Below are positions 33,591-43,936 of a stretch of 64,000 nucleotides of DNA, in pieces. The DNA is taken from contig NW_020194684.1 of the NCBI RefSeq assembly GCF_002865645.1, positions 4,751,952 through 4,815,951 on the forward strand, read 5' to 3'. This DNA is from Hyaloscypha bicolor E. Lineage: Eukaryota; Ascomycota; Leotiomycetes; Helotiales; Hyaloscyphaceae. A program made the position numbers and the translations under genes. Below the pieces are notes generated by a model. The model made no database searches. It was not told where the DNA came from and saw nothing but the letters and a program-made list of their open reading frames with translations. Each line of letters starts with the position of its first letter. Positions within the stretch are counted from its first letter, which is position 1.

Positions 33591-34151
33591 TTACAAAGCC
33601 ATCACGGCACCCACAAGTCCAACAGCAACAGCACCAGCGTGCTTCAGCCCACCAGTCTCCCTCGGGTGCAGTATTAAGAGTGGCACTGGTGGCAGTAGCA
33701 TGTAACTGGTTCGCGAGACTCGTGAACCCATTGCTAGCCAAGATCGCGTACTCTTGACTGACAACACTAACAAAGAACGGCCGAATTCCGCTCGGCAACT
33801 CGTCGAGGCAGTTGGAACCCACGGTTTGGCCTGCTCTCAGCTGCCTGGAAACCGATGCCTCGAAATCTGTAACACTGGCGAGAGCAGCCGTGTCGGTGGA
33901 GATGGAGGAAAGGATGGACAAGAAATCCGCCTGAGTTGCCACCATTTCGACGTAGGATTCCAAGGCTTGGACAGCGGCTGTGGTCTGTCTGTTAGTTGTT
34001 AGTAACTGGATTCTCTTGTAATTGTGTGTGCCGCATAGGACCCTGAAGAGAAAACATACCGATGAACTTACTCTGGGGGTTGAGGGTTAGGATTGGCAGC
34101 TGCCAGAGATGCTAGGAGGCCAGCGATGGCGAGGAATGGTTTGAATTGCAT
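33591..34151 (-). CDS. Small secreted, probably GPI-anchored protein
   Basis: Preferred model: complement(33591..33660, 33707..33988, 34072..34151), 143 residues. The start MQFKPFLAIAGLLASLAAAN is a clear signal peptide. The mature part (VEMVATQADFLSILSSISTD, PSGIRPFFVSVVSQ) resembles small fungal cell-surface proteins with one or two Cys. The C-terminus (GGLKHAGAVAVGLVGAVMAL, then stop) is a typical GPI-attachment hydrophobic tail. Intron 1 (33989-34071, 83 bases, GTAAGT) is solid. Intron 2 (33661-33706, 46 bases, weak donor GTTACA) is what moves the frame into the hydrophobic tail. Without it the protein reads on to 33577 (163 residues) with an odd Trp/Cys-rich end. Either alternative splicing, a real intron, or a one-base frameshift. 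Function unknown. Confidence 0.65.
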
Positions 34152-35206
34152 GTTTGAATATGGTCGATAATATGAAAACGGTTTTAGTGAAGCTCAATCT
34201 GAATTAATAATAATAGAGAACGAAATTTGAGGCTTCAATTTAAACAAACAAGAGTGTTGTATTTGTGTGACTCGCAACTAGATATCCTACAACGCTTGGT
34301 ATTCACGTAAAGGAATGAGGCAATTCAGGAAATCAGCCTCGCTGTTATTGCCGATCTGCGAAACTGGAAAATCCCTCTCGACAATTTCGCAAGACTGATA
34401 AAGAAATGTCTTTTATTGGCTCTGTAATCTGAAGGCCACGGAGGGGCAGGATTGATGATGCTGATCTTGACTTGAATTAACCGAGCTAACGGAGAGCTCA
34501 AGATTTCGGAAGTCAAGTGCAAATGCCTAATTTGCTAAGTCGGATATCACCAACCAACTCGTAGTTTGACTCTGCCTCTAAGCCTGGTGTCAAACTTGAT
34601 CATGGGGGCACCAGCACCAGCAGGGGTGCGAGTAGCACGACAAATTATGAGATGTGCCCGTCTCAATTCGGGGATCTCAATGGTGCAATTGTCTGCCGGG
34701 GTTCTTGAGAGAAGGTATGGAGGATAATTGATGAAGTGAGGTCCGGACGTTCCCACTGGAAGAATGCGAGATGAAAAAGGAATTGTATCGAGTACGATAG
34801 TAGAGGCGCTCTTTTGAATTTTTGACCAATTCAGTAAACACAGGAACAACATGAGTATCATTTTTGTAGATGAGGGTTATACCATCGCCGCCTCGTATAT
34901 TTTGTAGGTTCGAAGTTTGAGGGCTGGTAGTAATTCTTTATGTCGTCCTCACTAATGGATTGGAGACATGTTCCTCAAGGCCCAGCAAAACCGCACGCTT
35001 CTTCGAGGCATAAGGTAGGCCTGCGCAGGGCCTCATTTTCCGGTTTGTCCTGGTTTGCTACTGTGGCGAGTGCCGGATTACCGGTGGTTGCTCCACAGCA
35101 GGGGAGAGAACCTTGTCCAAGTGGCTTTATTGTGAGTGTCCAACTCAGACTCTACTGACCCTTGAGCCATTCTTGATTGTCGTTTGTGTGAGAATTTGTA
35201 GCTTGC
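34152..35206. other. Intergenic region, about 1 kb
   Basis: Between two minus-strand genes. A 104-codon frame (34547-34861, minus) shows no recognisable domain and I do not support it as a gene. No repeats or RNA genes seen. Confidence 0.4.
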
Positions 35207-36535
35207 CTACACCTTCTTACCAGTTCGAAGCATATCTGATACTTTTGGCGGCAACACCAATGCGCTCCGGTCGTTCCGCTTATAGAAATCCACGATAACC
35301 ATTGCGGTCTTCTCGGGGAGGTCCTCATGAATAAAGTGACCAGCTTCCGGAAATACTTGTAATGCATATTTGCCTTTGGCGCTCAAGGTCAGCTTTGGCT
35401 TCTCGAATACATACTCCACATACCTTGCATTTGGCCAATTGTTAGTTCTTTGTCCAGTCGGTCCGTTCCAGCGAGTAGCAGTAGTTTCCCCCCTCTAGCC
35501 TCGAGAAACTTCTTGCTGAGGCCAACAAACCAACCTTCCCAAAATGGCTGTGTTGCTGCGAGATCTGTTCGCCATGTCCATTGCCTCGAACTTCTCATTT
35601 CCTCGTCACGTCTTAATAATGCAGGCACACTTGTCCGGGCCGAGATAGAGTTCCGAATAGTCCTTGATCGAATGTGCCATTCTATGCCAGATTCCATTGA
35701 TGGGAAGCCCACCGGACGGGTCGACAAGTAGGTCTGCATGCTTTGCAGTGCATCAATGGCTGATCCTTCAACAACGTCAAGTACTGCATAACCTAGCACT
35801 GCAATTCCAAGCTTGCCGCCTTTGGCAACGTCTGTCACGACAGCGCCTCCAAGGGAATGACCGATTAGGATCATTGGTGGTAATTCCTTCCAGCCCATTT
35901 TTGACTTGGTCTTGTCTATAACTGACAGTAGATCCGCGCCCAGCGTTTCTAGACTGAGATCTAGTATAGCTTGTTCCGGGATGACTTGTGTAGAGCCGTG
36001 GCCGCGTGCATCGAGGGACAGGATACCAGCAGAAGGAAGCCTTTTCCGGATCTCTGCAGTCAAGGCTGCAAAGGATAGACCAGAAGAGCCGGCCCCATGA
36101 TGTGTAACGAATAATGGCGCTGTGCCCACTGGAGAGGTGAGATATGCATGATGAGTTATCGTAATGGACTCGGAAGTGGACTCGAGGAAAAGTTCGCGCT
36201 CGAAATATGTCGTCCAAGGAATTTGATCCAGAGTCCGTTTATTCGGGGACCTGGGTTGAAATTAGATCTTAGCTTTTGCAGCAAAAGTGGTCAAGGAAGC
36301 TCACAGACCCCTGGGGTCGAGCAAACAATTTCTGGTTCTGAGATGGGATAATGGTGCCCGTGGAAGAAGCAGACGATGCCGAGGAAGCAGAAGAGGAGTC
36401 ATCGTCTTGTTGTTGCAGCTCAAGATCGAAGTGGTCTGCCTGTTCCTCTTCCTCTGCCTCATCAAACATGACTGGAGGCATGGCAGGGAGCCCTGTCAGC
36501 CTGGATTTGGCGAAAGCTCTTTGGAGGTCGCTCAT
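35207..36535 (-). CDS. PPE1: Protein phosphatase methylesterase 1
   Basis: Gene model: complement(35207..35373, 35424..36250, 36309..36535), 406 residues, introns of 50 and 58 bases. An acidic Ser-rich N-terminal tract (EEEEQADHFDLELQQQ) precedes an alpha/beta-hydrolase with the PME-1 signature: FVTHHGAGSSGLSFAAL (oxyanion region), LDARGHG, nucleophile elbow GHSLGG (about residues 206-211), and the catalytic His in EAGHFIHED. The enzyme removes the methyl ester from the C-terminal Leu of PP2A catalytic subunits, opposing Ppm1. The first intron donor is GTCTGT, less usual but forced by frame. It is divergently arranged with the DUF2417 gene. Confidence 0.92.
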
Positions 36536-37362
36536 GGTGGGCCGATTTCGCTGCTAGATGCAGGCGACTCCAAACGTTGAGCCGAGAATCTGAAGGCCTA
36601 GCAGTGTCCCACACGCTAACAAAACATATTTTGAAACTGTTGGTGTCCGGGAAAGTCCAGAAGGCGTACTCGTTGGAGATGGATGAATTTGTTGTGATTT
36701 TGTCGGAGATTATCGAGGTGGTGTTGTTAGCGCGGATCCCCGATAAGACAAAAAGGGGCAGAGCTGATCCTTGCAGGGAGCTTGGACTCGGGCTCCGCCA
36801 AACAATGACGCGCAGGGGTGTAAGGTTGTCCAAATTCACTTCATCTCTTCTCGTACTCTCCTTCTAGAATCATGCTACGGCAGACAACTGACATACGATC
36901 GAACGCAAGCCTCATGCTCCGACCCATTCTGCAGGATTCGCATAGTCTTTGCACACGCCTTTGCATCCACCCGGCAAGTGCCAAGTGAAGTAGTTTCTCG
37001 GTGCTGAAGTAAGTGAAGCATGCAGCATGATGTCACGCAAACTTCGACTTTTGAGAAACAGCCGGCCCAGACCCAGACAAAAAGAGGAGCGCACCACGCC
37101 ACATCAACTGCGACTAAAAGCATAGGGGTGAGGAGTGTGTCCCCTTCATTGGCGATATCTTCACTAGATGATGAGCTATTGAGCAGATCGATTCCGAGGA
37201 CCCTGCAAGTCTGCAGTCTGCCCATCCAGCTTTCTCCCCCTATAACACCACTAGGATATCTCTCTGAAGGATCCCCGCATTCCTCCCAGAATTTCGCAGG
37301 ATATCTTCCTTCTGCCTCTCAACAAACCGCCAACTGGTTGAGAGCATCTCGAACTTGCCAAC
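36536..37362. promoter_or_regulatory. Divergent intergenic region, PPE1 / DUF2417 gene
   Basis: 827 bases between divergent start codons. No coding sequence supported; several short frames on both strands overlap each other without a recognisable product. Confidence 0.45.
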
Positions 37363-39045
37363 ATGGTGTCTCTTTGGGGTTCTTCGAAGAAGGATGATGA
37401 CCATGAAGCGGCTCGATCGCAGAACGGAGAGTCCAGTGAGCACATTGCTCAGCCACGAGTTTCCGAAGCAGATGAGCGCACTCGACTGCTTCCTCCTCAG
37501 ACTCATGAAGCATACCTGAGCCCAGATGATCCAGCTGTAAGACCCCAGGCAAGCCTGGCCGTTGCGTTGGAATCGTGCTAATCAGGCTTCCAGGTTTCCC
37601 CTTACAATCTCTGGAGCGTGCGATGGTTGAGATACTTTACCGTCTTCTTCTCCTTATTGACTTTCCTCTGGTGGGTGCTATTGTTGGTATCAATATTCGT
37701 CAGCCCGCCAGGAATGCATGCTCGCGGGTCAGGCTTCTTCGACTTCTCTTATACAACCCTGACGTTGGGCTTGCTCCTTATTGTCCTCCTCTTCTTCTCT
37801 ACGCCGTCCAAGGCTGCACAAGTAACTTGCTTGGTCATTGCAGTCATCCTACTGATTGATATGATCCTCATTCTTGCTGTGCCAAGACTTCGAGTCGAGG
37901 AAGGGTGGGTTGGAATTGCGAGCGTCGTGTGGGCTGTACTGATCAGTGTCTGGACCGTCTTCACCGACAGGATTGTTAGCTGGGGCAAACGCGAGGAGGA
38001 GGAGCGTCTGACCGGTCGTCCCGAAACTCGCCGTACTCTGCGAGAGTGGTGCTCGGTCCTTACCTCCACTGTGATCTTGGTCATCATCGCAGTCGTTGCC
38101 GTTCTCCTTTCCGCTACCTTGATGCTTCGATCGCGGGATGCCTCTCTTGCGCCGCCAGGAGAGCGATACTATGTCGACGGCGATAAATACCAGATCCATG
38201 TCTTCTGCACTGGCAACTCAACCGATTCTAAAGGCAAGAAGTTGCCTACTGTTCTGTTCGAGGCCGGAGATGGCCCTTTTGAAGGAGGCATGATCCAGGT
38301 CGCGGAAAATGGTATTGCAAATGGTAGCATCAGCCGATACTGTTACTCGGATCGTCCAGGGATTGCTTGGTCTGACAATGCTCCATCTCCATTCTCGGCT
38401 GGAATGGCAGCGGACGTTCTCTCCGAAGCTCTGGCCCGTGCTGGAGAAGAAGGTCCATGGATTCTCGCAAGTGCTGGTGTCGGAAGCATCTACAGCCGTA
38501 TCTTCTCTTCCCGCCATGGGCGTGATGTTTCTGGTCTCTTGATGATCGACCCCCTTCATGAAGATCTCCTCTACCGCATCGGCTCTCCTAACCGAGGTTT
38601 TCTTCTTTGGGCATGGGGCATCATCTCTCCGCTAGGCCTGGACCGCCTCCCTGCAGCTCTCTTCAAAGGTCGCACTCGCGAGGATCGTGTCTATGGTCGT
38701 TCAGCCTACCAAAGTGGAAAGTACATCAAGGCCAAACTCCAAGAGTCTCTGGTTGCCAACTCCTTAACCAAGAACGAAGTCAGCAGTGCAAGAAACATTC
38801 AATTCGACAAAACACCACTGGTGATCATCAGCTCAGGCATCGAAGTCCGAAGAGACAGTGAGTGGGAGAAGAAACAGAGAGACTTGACTCACTTGACCAG
38901 AAAGCTTGTGAGCTGGGATATCGTCACCAAGGCCCCAGGAGAGGTATGGAAGACTTATGATGGACGGGAGATGATTGAGAAGAGATTGAAGGAATTGGTC
39001 CACGCAGAAAGGACCCAGGGGGAATATGAGTACACAACAGAGTGA
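37363..39045 (+). CDS. Integral membrane protein with alpha/beta-hydrolase-like domain (DUF2417 family)
   Basis: Gene model: join(37363..37536, 37594..39045), 541 residues, one 57-base intron. The cytosolic N-terminus is polar. Five or six membrane spans follow (YFTVFFSLLTFLWWVLLLVS; LTLGLLLIVLLFF; VTCLVIAVILLIDMILILAV; VGIASVVWAVLISVWTVF; and STVILVIIAVVAVLLSATLM). After RYYVDGDKYQIHVFCTGN comes an alpha/beta-hydrolase-like fold (VLFEAGDGPFEGGMIQ, PWILASAGVGSIYSR, LLMIDPLHEDLL). The elbow is ASAGVGS, where the usual GxSxG would be, so activity is uncertain. The architecture matches the fungal DUF2417 family, sometimes annotated as mitochondrial; I see no presequence. Function unknown. Confidence 0.85.
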
Positions 39046-39610
39046 GTGAAGATTGAAGAACAGCACACAGAGAGAAGAGGTGGCCAGCGTATTTCTTTTC
39101 CATGCATTTTGTCTTGCATATTAGCTCAGGAGCATTTTCATTTGCGTTGGTTTCGTGATACTCCACGCTAGTTCTCAGATGTATATTAGACTTTCCACTT
39201 TGGTCAGTCGTCTCTTTGGTAAACAGGACACTCGAGGTCCAAAATCCACAGGAGAAATGTGGATGATGAATCAAAATTGAATACGATAGAGGAAATAATT
39301 TTTACCAACGACTTGTGGGATCCCTACTTCCAGTTCAGGAGATTCGGCCTCAGAGCATCCTCACTCTGAAAACAGACGGTACAGTAGTGGGCCATTTGTC
39401 CTGTAGCCAAACGTGTCTTCAGGATTCATTCCAATTCGTAATCTAGCAAATCCATGGATTTACACTCTTTTATGTCCTCGCTCAAAGTCCGACAACTTTA
39501 TAGTCATTCATATCCTTCCATGTTTTAGTTTCGCCATTTGGCTCTCCGAATGCGCCCAAACACCAAATGAGCCTCTCATGCTATGCAACACATATTCCAC
39601 AGCCGTGTTA
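39046..39610. other. Convergent intergenic region
   Basis: 565 bases between the converging stops of the DUF2417 gene and RFC2. 3' untranslated sequence only; AT-rich, no gene seen. Confidence 0.5.
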
Positions 39611-40917
39611 TCAAGCTCCTGCCAGGCTATTCGATACTCGTAAGGCGAGATCCAGAATTGTAAGGTGCTCGTCAGAACCATCCACAAGGCGTTTGTCCGC
39701 TTCGGAGAAGATGAGGGTGATCTTGTTCTTCTGTACGTCGGGAATTGATTCGTTGTAGATAATGGATTGGAAGAGCTGAAATCGATTTAGCTTTCAGCTG
39801 CGTGTTATTTCTTGGACAGCATACCTGTGAGACAACCTGGGTACCGCTCCAACCATCGGCCACCATTTCCGTAACAACCTTCGCCACGGCCTCATAAGTC
39901 AAGCCCTTCGACTTCGGCTGCATAGCCTTAACCAGTTTCTCGATCGTCTCATCTGGAATCACCCCCGCAATATCCTCGATGCTCTTCACAGTGACAGTCT
40001 TACTTTCTTTCTCATCAATATCCATCGCATTCTCGTCTTCGTCCTCTCTCAGGCTCACCGCCCCGACCAGCCTCGCCGCACTCTGCAAGAACGTGATCGC
40101 CTTCCGCAAATCCCCCTCACTGCACTTGATCAACGCATCCGCCGCCCCATCCTCCAACTTCACCCCCTCCTTCTCCGCAATCTCCTCCACCCTCCTCTTT
40201 GCACCCCCCTGATCCAAACTCTTAAACCTAAACTTCGAGCATCTACTCGCCAACGGATCAATAATCCTGGTCACATAATTGCAAATCAAGCAGAATCTTG
40301 TGATCTTGCTGTACGTCTCCATCGTCCTCCTGAGAGCAGACTGCGCATCTTGCGTCATGGAGTCCGCCTCGTCGAGAATGATGATTTTGTATGGTGGGCA
40401 GGGGTATTGGGCGCGGTATGCAGCAGAGGGGTTTGAGAGCTGCATGCGTGCGAAGTCTTTTACTTTCTCGCGGACGATGCTGATGCCGCGCTCGTCGGAG
40501 GCGTTGAGTTCGAGGACGCGGGATTTGATGAGCTCGGGGCCGTAGAGCTCTTTTGCTAGAGCTAGGACGGTGGAGGTTTTACCTGTGCCTGGGGGACCGT
40601 AGAAAAGCATGTGTGGGAGCTGTGTGCTGAGTTAGAGGCTGTTGAAATAGAGAGGGGTGAGAACATGCATTGGAGCTTTGGAGCGTTCGTTGGAGGACTG
40701 TGATGGTGTGATCTTGAGCAGTAACATCGTTCAGACTCTTGGGACGACTGCAATTGCATTAGTATCACGTCCAAAGGTTTGGAGGAGTTGTGGAAGCCTA
40801 CTATTTCTCAACCCATGGTTGCAGACGGGTGTTCTCCTTTGTGGCCGGAGCTTTGGAGGAGTTGCCGTTCGTTGCAGCAGCCTTCCTCTGTGCCTTGTTG
40901 CCGAAAAACGCTTCCAT
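39611..40917 (-). CDS. RFC2: Replication factor C subunit 2 (clamp loader; human RFC4 type)
   Basis: Gene model: complement(39611..39775, 39825..40619, 40669..40747, 40802..40917), 384 residues. Introns are 49, 49 and 54 bases. The middle one (40620-40668) must use a GC donor (GCATGT) with acceptor CACAG; only this restores [18 protein letters not shown]. Visible motifs are RFC box WVEKYRPKSL, Walker A GPPGTGKT (about residue 73), Walker B IIILDEAD, sensor CNYVTR, the SRC arginine-finger motif SRCSKFRF, and the C-terminal collar. It belongs to the RFC pentamer that loads PCNA, and to the Rad24, Ctf18 and Elg1 alternative loaders. Its promoter carries a full MluI box (see 41007). Confidence 0.94.
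40620..40668 (-). other. GC-AG intron in RFC2
   Basis: 49 bases, donor GCATGT, branch region CTCTAAC, acceptor CACAG. No GT donor in the neighbourhood gives the correct frame: using the GT three bases further in leaves a stray base and breaks the P-loop frame. Confidence 0.85.
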
Positions 40918-41006
40918 GGTCGTAGTGGCCTCGAAATATTTCCAATTAAATGGTTGGAATATCGGCCTTGGACCTGGTGTTTGATCAGTAGAAATCTACT
41001 CAGAAG

Positions 41007-41012
41007 ACGCGT
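41007..41012. promoter_or_regulatory. MluI cell-cycle box ACGCGT in RFC2 promoter
   Basis: A complete ACGCGT 90 bases upstream of the RFC2 start, with a second CGCGT core at 41028-41032. MBF binds this element upstream of replication genes in yeasts. Seen directly; regulation inferred. Confidence 0.5.
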
Positions 41013-41119
41013 GAAGCCTTCGCAGAGCGCGTCGCACTCTATCTACTCTTATAACGCTGCTTTTCTGTCCCTGCTGCAACATCGCAGATATATTAAAGCG
41101 GCGATCCTGGCCTCAAGCT

Positions 41120-41157
41120 GTGACCGCCGTACTCCTCTCTGGGACTACGGCGGTCAC
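41120..41157. repeat. 12-bp perfect inverted repeat with 14-base spacer
   Basis: Left arm GTGACCGCCGTA (41120-41131), right arm TACGGCGGTCAC (41146-41157). It lies about 200 bases upstream of RFC2. It could be a paired binding site (CCG/CGG half-sites as for Zn2Cys6 factors) or a cruciform; it has no T-run, so not a Pol III terminator. Confidence 0.6.
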
Positions 41158-42987
41158 GAGAGTTTACCTTGGAGAACCTCAATAGTAACTTACTGGTATG
41201 TTAATCCGTACGCCGACCCCTTTCAGCAAGGCCAAGGGTGTATCTGCTACTGACTAGGCTGCAGAATCTCTTACCTCGCTTCCTTGAACTTCCCCAGAAG
41301 TCCGTCATTCTACATTTGAATCGGCGCATCGCGCGGGCCATAGAATCCGGAGCCATGGTTCAAACAAAGCTCAATCCAGCCAACTGGAGAATCGTTTGGA
41401 GCCATCCCGGTGCTTTCAAAGGACGTGCCATGGTTGCGGGAGGCCGTGAGGTCTCACGCTCTACCAAGTGCTAGGGGAGACTTTTGGGCCCCGCCTGGTT
41501 TCCGCAACGGGATGACACAATAGCTTTAGGAAGTGATCAATTTCCTTGAGGCCTTGATGTTAGTATCCATTAGCCCATTGAATTGATTTGGCCCCACCTT
41601 CCTTGGTGATTGTTGCTGTTTTTGTCTTTCTCTGGTGCAAAACCATAAAAATTGAGGCTTAGTTTCTACAAGCTTCTCGAAGTCTATATGAACCTTCTCC
41701 TGCTCGGAATGAATCTTTCCTTCTTCACTTCCTGGGCACTACAAAAGACAGTGATACAGGTTCAAGATAGGTCTACCATGATCTCGTCTCATGGACCAGA
41801 AGTCCTCGCTCCATGTGATCACCGAAGCTGCAACTGAATTGAGACTCCTGCACCAAGAATAGGCTCAATTGCAACGATGCTACTCACTAGTTCGGCGAGG
41901 GAATATTTCTGATGCTATCCTCATAACGTTTCCTTCTAAGAGCTCCAGCGAAGTTCAAGATCAGTATCTCGAAGAACTTCCTGAGAGAACCATGCAAACC
42001 TGTACACATATCAATCAGACGAACGACATAATGGATGAGGTTGATCCTCCGCCGACTGTTTATTTCAAGCGTTATAGCAAAGGGCGTGGTGCTCTCACGT
42101 TAGCTTCGACTCTCAAGTAAGAGATCCTGTGCCAAAGAGAACGTCGAAGGAAGATTTAGTTCCGCGGACTAGAGCATACGACCTCCTTCCTCAGTGGATT
42201 AACTCTCTTAGATAAAGATTCCTCAAATTCTAGCTGGCTCTGAGAGCTCTACACGGTAACTTTACCGTCTGGCTACGCCTTGCGTCTATCGTTTGGGTTT
42301 TATTAGCTTATGAGTCTTGAGAGTTATCGGCACCCCTAGACAGAGCCATAGATCGTCGGTCCCAGCGACGTGTCGGCATCTCTACGGTTTGATTTCATGG
42401 TTAAACTATTTTTTGCGTTGAAAATCCTTGCCACAGCTATTCCTCCTTCCCAAGGGCGGCAGGCGCCCCAAAAAGAGCGGCAACATCTAACGAATTGCCT
42501 GGGCGTTGGCACTCACGAGAAGAGACGTAGAATATCGGGTCTCATCGGGTGGCGACGGCTCTCTGATGAGTTCGACCTCCACACGTTAGAGAGCGGTCAA
42601 CATCCAATGACGGCAAGCAGAACTTAGTTTTCACACTACTGTTTTGGTTTCCATATTACAGGCGCTTTGCATGATGCTTTTCCCATTGTGAGTTCTTCCT
42701 AGGTGCAGTCATGCATATGTGTAGCATTTGTGGTTTGATTTATGCAAGTAGGCGGGTGTTATTGGTTCAAATGACTTGAATCATCAAATCCGTCTTCGAA
42801 AGACCACCAGGTAATAGCTCATTACTTCAGGTATATATTTGTGGGCATTTTTAAAATATGAGCCGCGCCTCCTTCCCAAAACGTGTTAGCAGTTCCGTGA
42901 GGGGGGCAATCTGATCAATAATGCGGCCGCAACTCAACATAAATTTCAGGTTTCCTACTTTTCCTTCCTCTGTATCCTCTCTTCAAA

Positions 42988-43683
42988 ATGTCCTGTGTCT
43001 ATGAAATCCACCTCCTGCCGGCCATTGATCCAGTATTGCAACCTTTCCTCGCCGGGAAATTTGCCTCCGACTTTCGCTCTCACAGTCTCAGCCCCTGCAT
43101 TCAGCTCAACATTTGAGATCAAATCGGCGATTACCGCATCAGATTGGATTGCGCGCGTGCAAAGACCCTCTGTTAGTTACCTTATCGCGGTCGCATATGC
43201 ATCAGACACGAGTTCAGAGCTGCAAACGATAGATAGAGGTGACTGGATTGGAAGCGCTACTCTGATTGGGCCCATCACCAAAGGTGCCTATGAACTCCGG
43301 GAGAGCGGTGGTCCTAAGATAGGACTCTAGCAGGAGACGACGTCGAAATGAGATGCCAGATGGCTGCCGTATTCAATCCCCCTCAACACAGAGGTAAAGG
43401 CATTGCAAGAATGTTGATATATGGGGCCCTGGGATTTGCAGCTAAGGAATCGAAGGGTAGGGAGTATAGGACGAGAATCGTGATTCATCCAAGGAATGTT
43501 GTGGTCAAGAAACTTTATGAAGGACTCGGTTTCGTGAATGCTGGAAAGTGCACACTTGCAGAGGCATATATTAGCAACGGCGATGCTAATATGCTGCCCT
43601 TGGATGGAGGCACAAGTGATCCGGAGAAGTACCTCAACAGACTCGGCACGGCCATGGAAAAAGTCAACACTCCTGCTCTATAA
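42988..43683 (+). pseudogene. GNAT-family N-acetyltransferase, frameshifted
   Basis: Three pieces in two frames make one GNAT protein. Piece 1 (MSCVYEIHLLPAIDPVLQPF, to about 43085) is in frame with the start. Piece 2 (APAFSSTFEIKSAIT to ESGGPKIG, about 43090-43325) is in the next frame and ends in a stop at 43328. Piece 3 (GDDVEMRCQMAAVF onward, from about 43333) returns to the first frame and holds the acetyl-CoA loop PQHRGKGIARMLIYGALGFA and KKLYEGLGFVNAGKCTLAEA. No GT..AG pair can explain either switch without deleting conserved residues. The Cys in RCQM stands where I expect Trp. A sequencing or assembly error is the alternative. Substrate unknown. Confidence 0.75.
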
Positions 43684-43936
43684 CATTCGAAAAGAAGCCA
43701 ATCTACCGGCACCCACAACATTCAAAGCTTTGTCATGACAGGGAGCCAAGGCTTTTGAGCTAAATTCACGTATTGAGCCAGAATTTTGTCAATTGTCTTA
43801 TGGGATGTCCGAGTTCTTCACTTCAGAGTGACTTCCCTGCCCAACTTCATCAATCAATCCTATTCAAGGAGCAGCCGGCGCAACAAAGAAACGAATAATC
43901 CTCGTACGTACAAAATCCACTCTCCTACGAGGCATC

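Larger units (their letters stand above)
40918..42987. other. Gene-poor tract upstream of RFC2
   Basis: 2.07 kb. The first 300 bases are the RFC2 promoter (MluI box, 12-bp palindrome). Beyond 41250 I find only short, unrelated frames in all six readings, for example 41869-42120 and 42370-42627 on the plus strand, none with a recognisable domain. It may hold decayed coding sequence, as the adjacent gene is itself broken. No terminal repeats or transposase fragments were recognised. Confidence 0.45.

Noticed and set aside
34547..34861. 104-codon minus-strand frame in the 34-35 kb spacer
   Set aside because: No recognisable family, signal peptide or splice partner; composition not convincing.
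40657..41253. 198-codon plus-strand frame over the RFC2 5' end and promoter
   Set aside because: Overlaps the RFC2 first exons on the opposite strand and includes the palindrome; product not protein-like.
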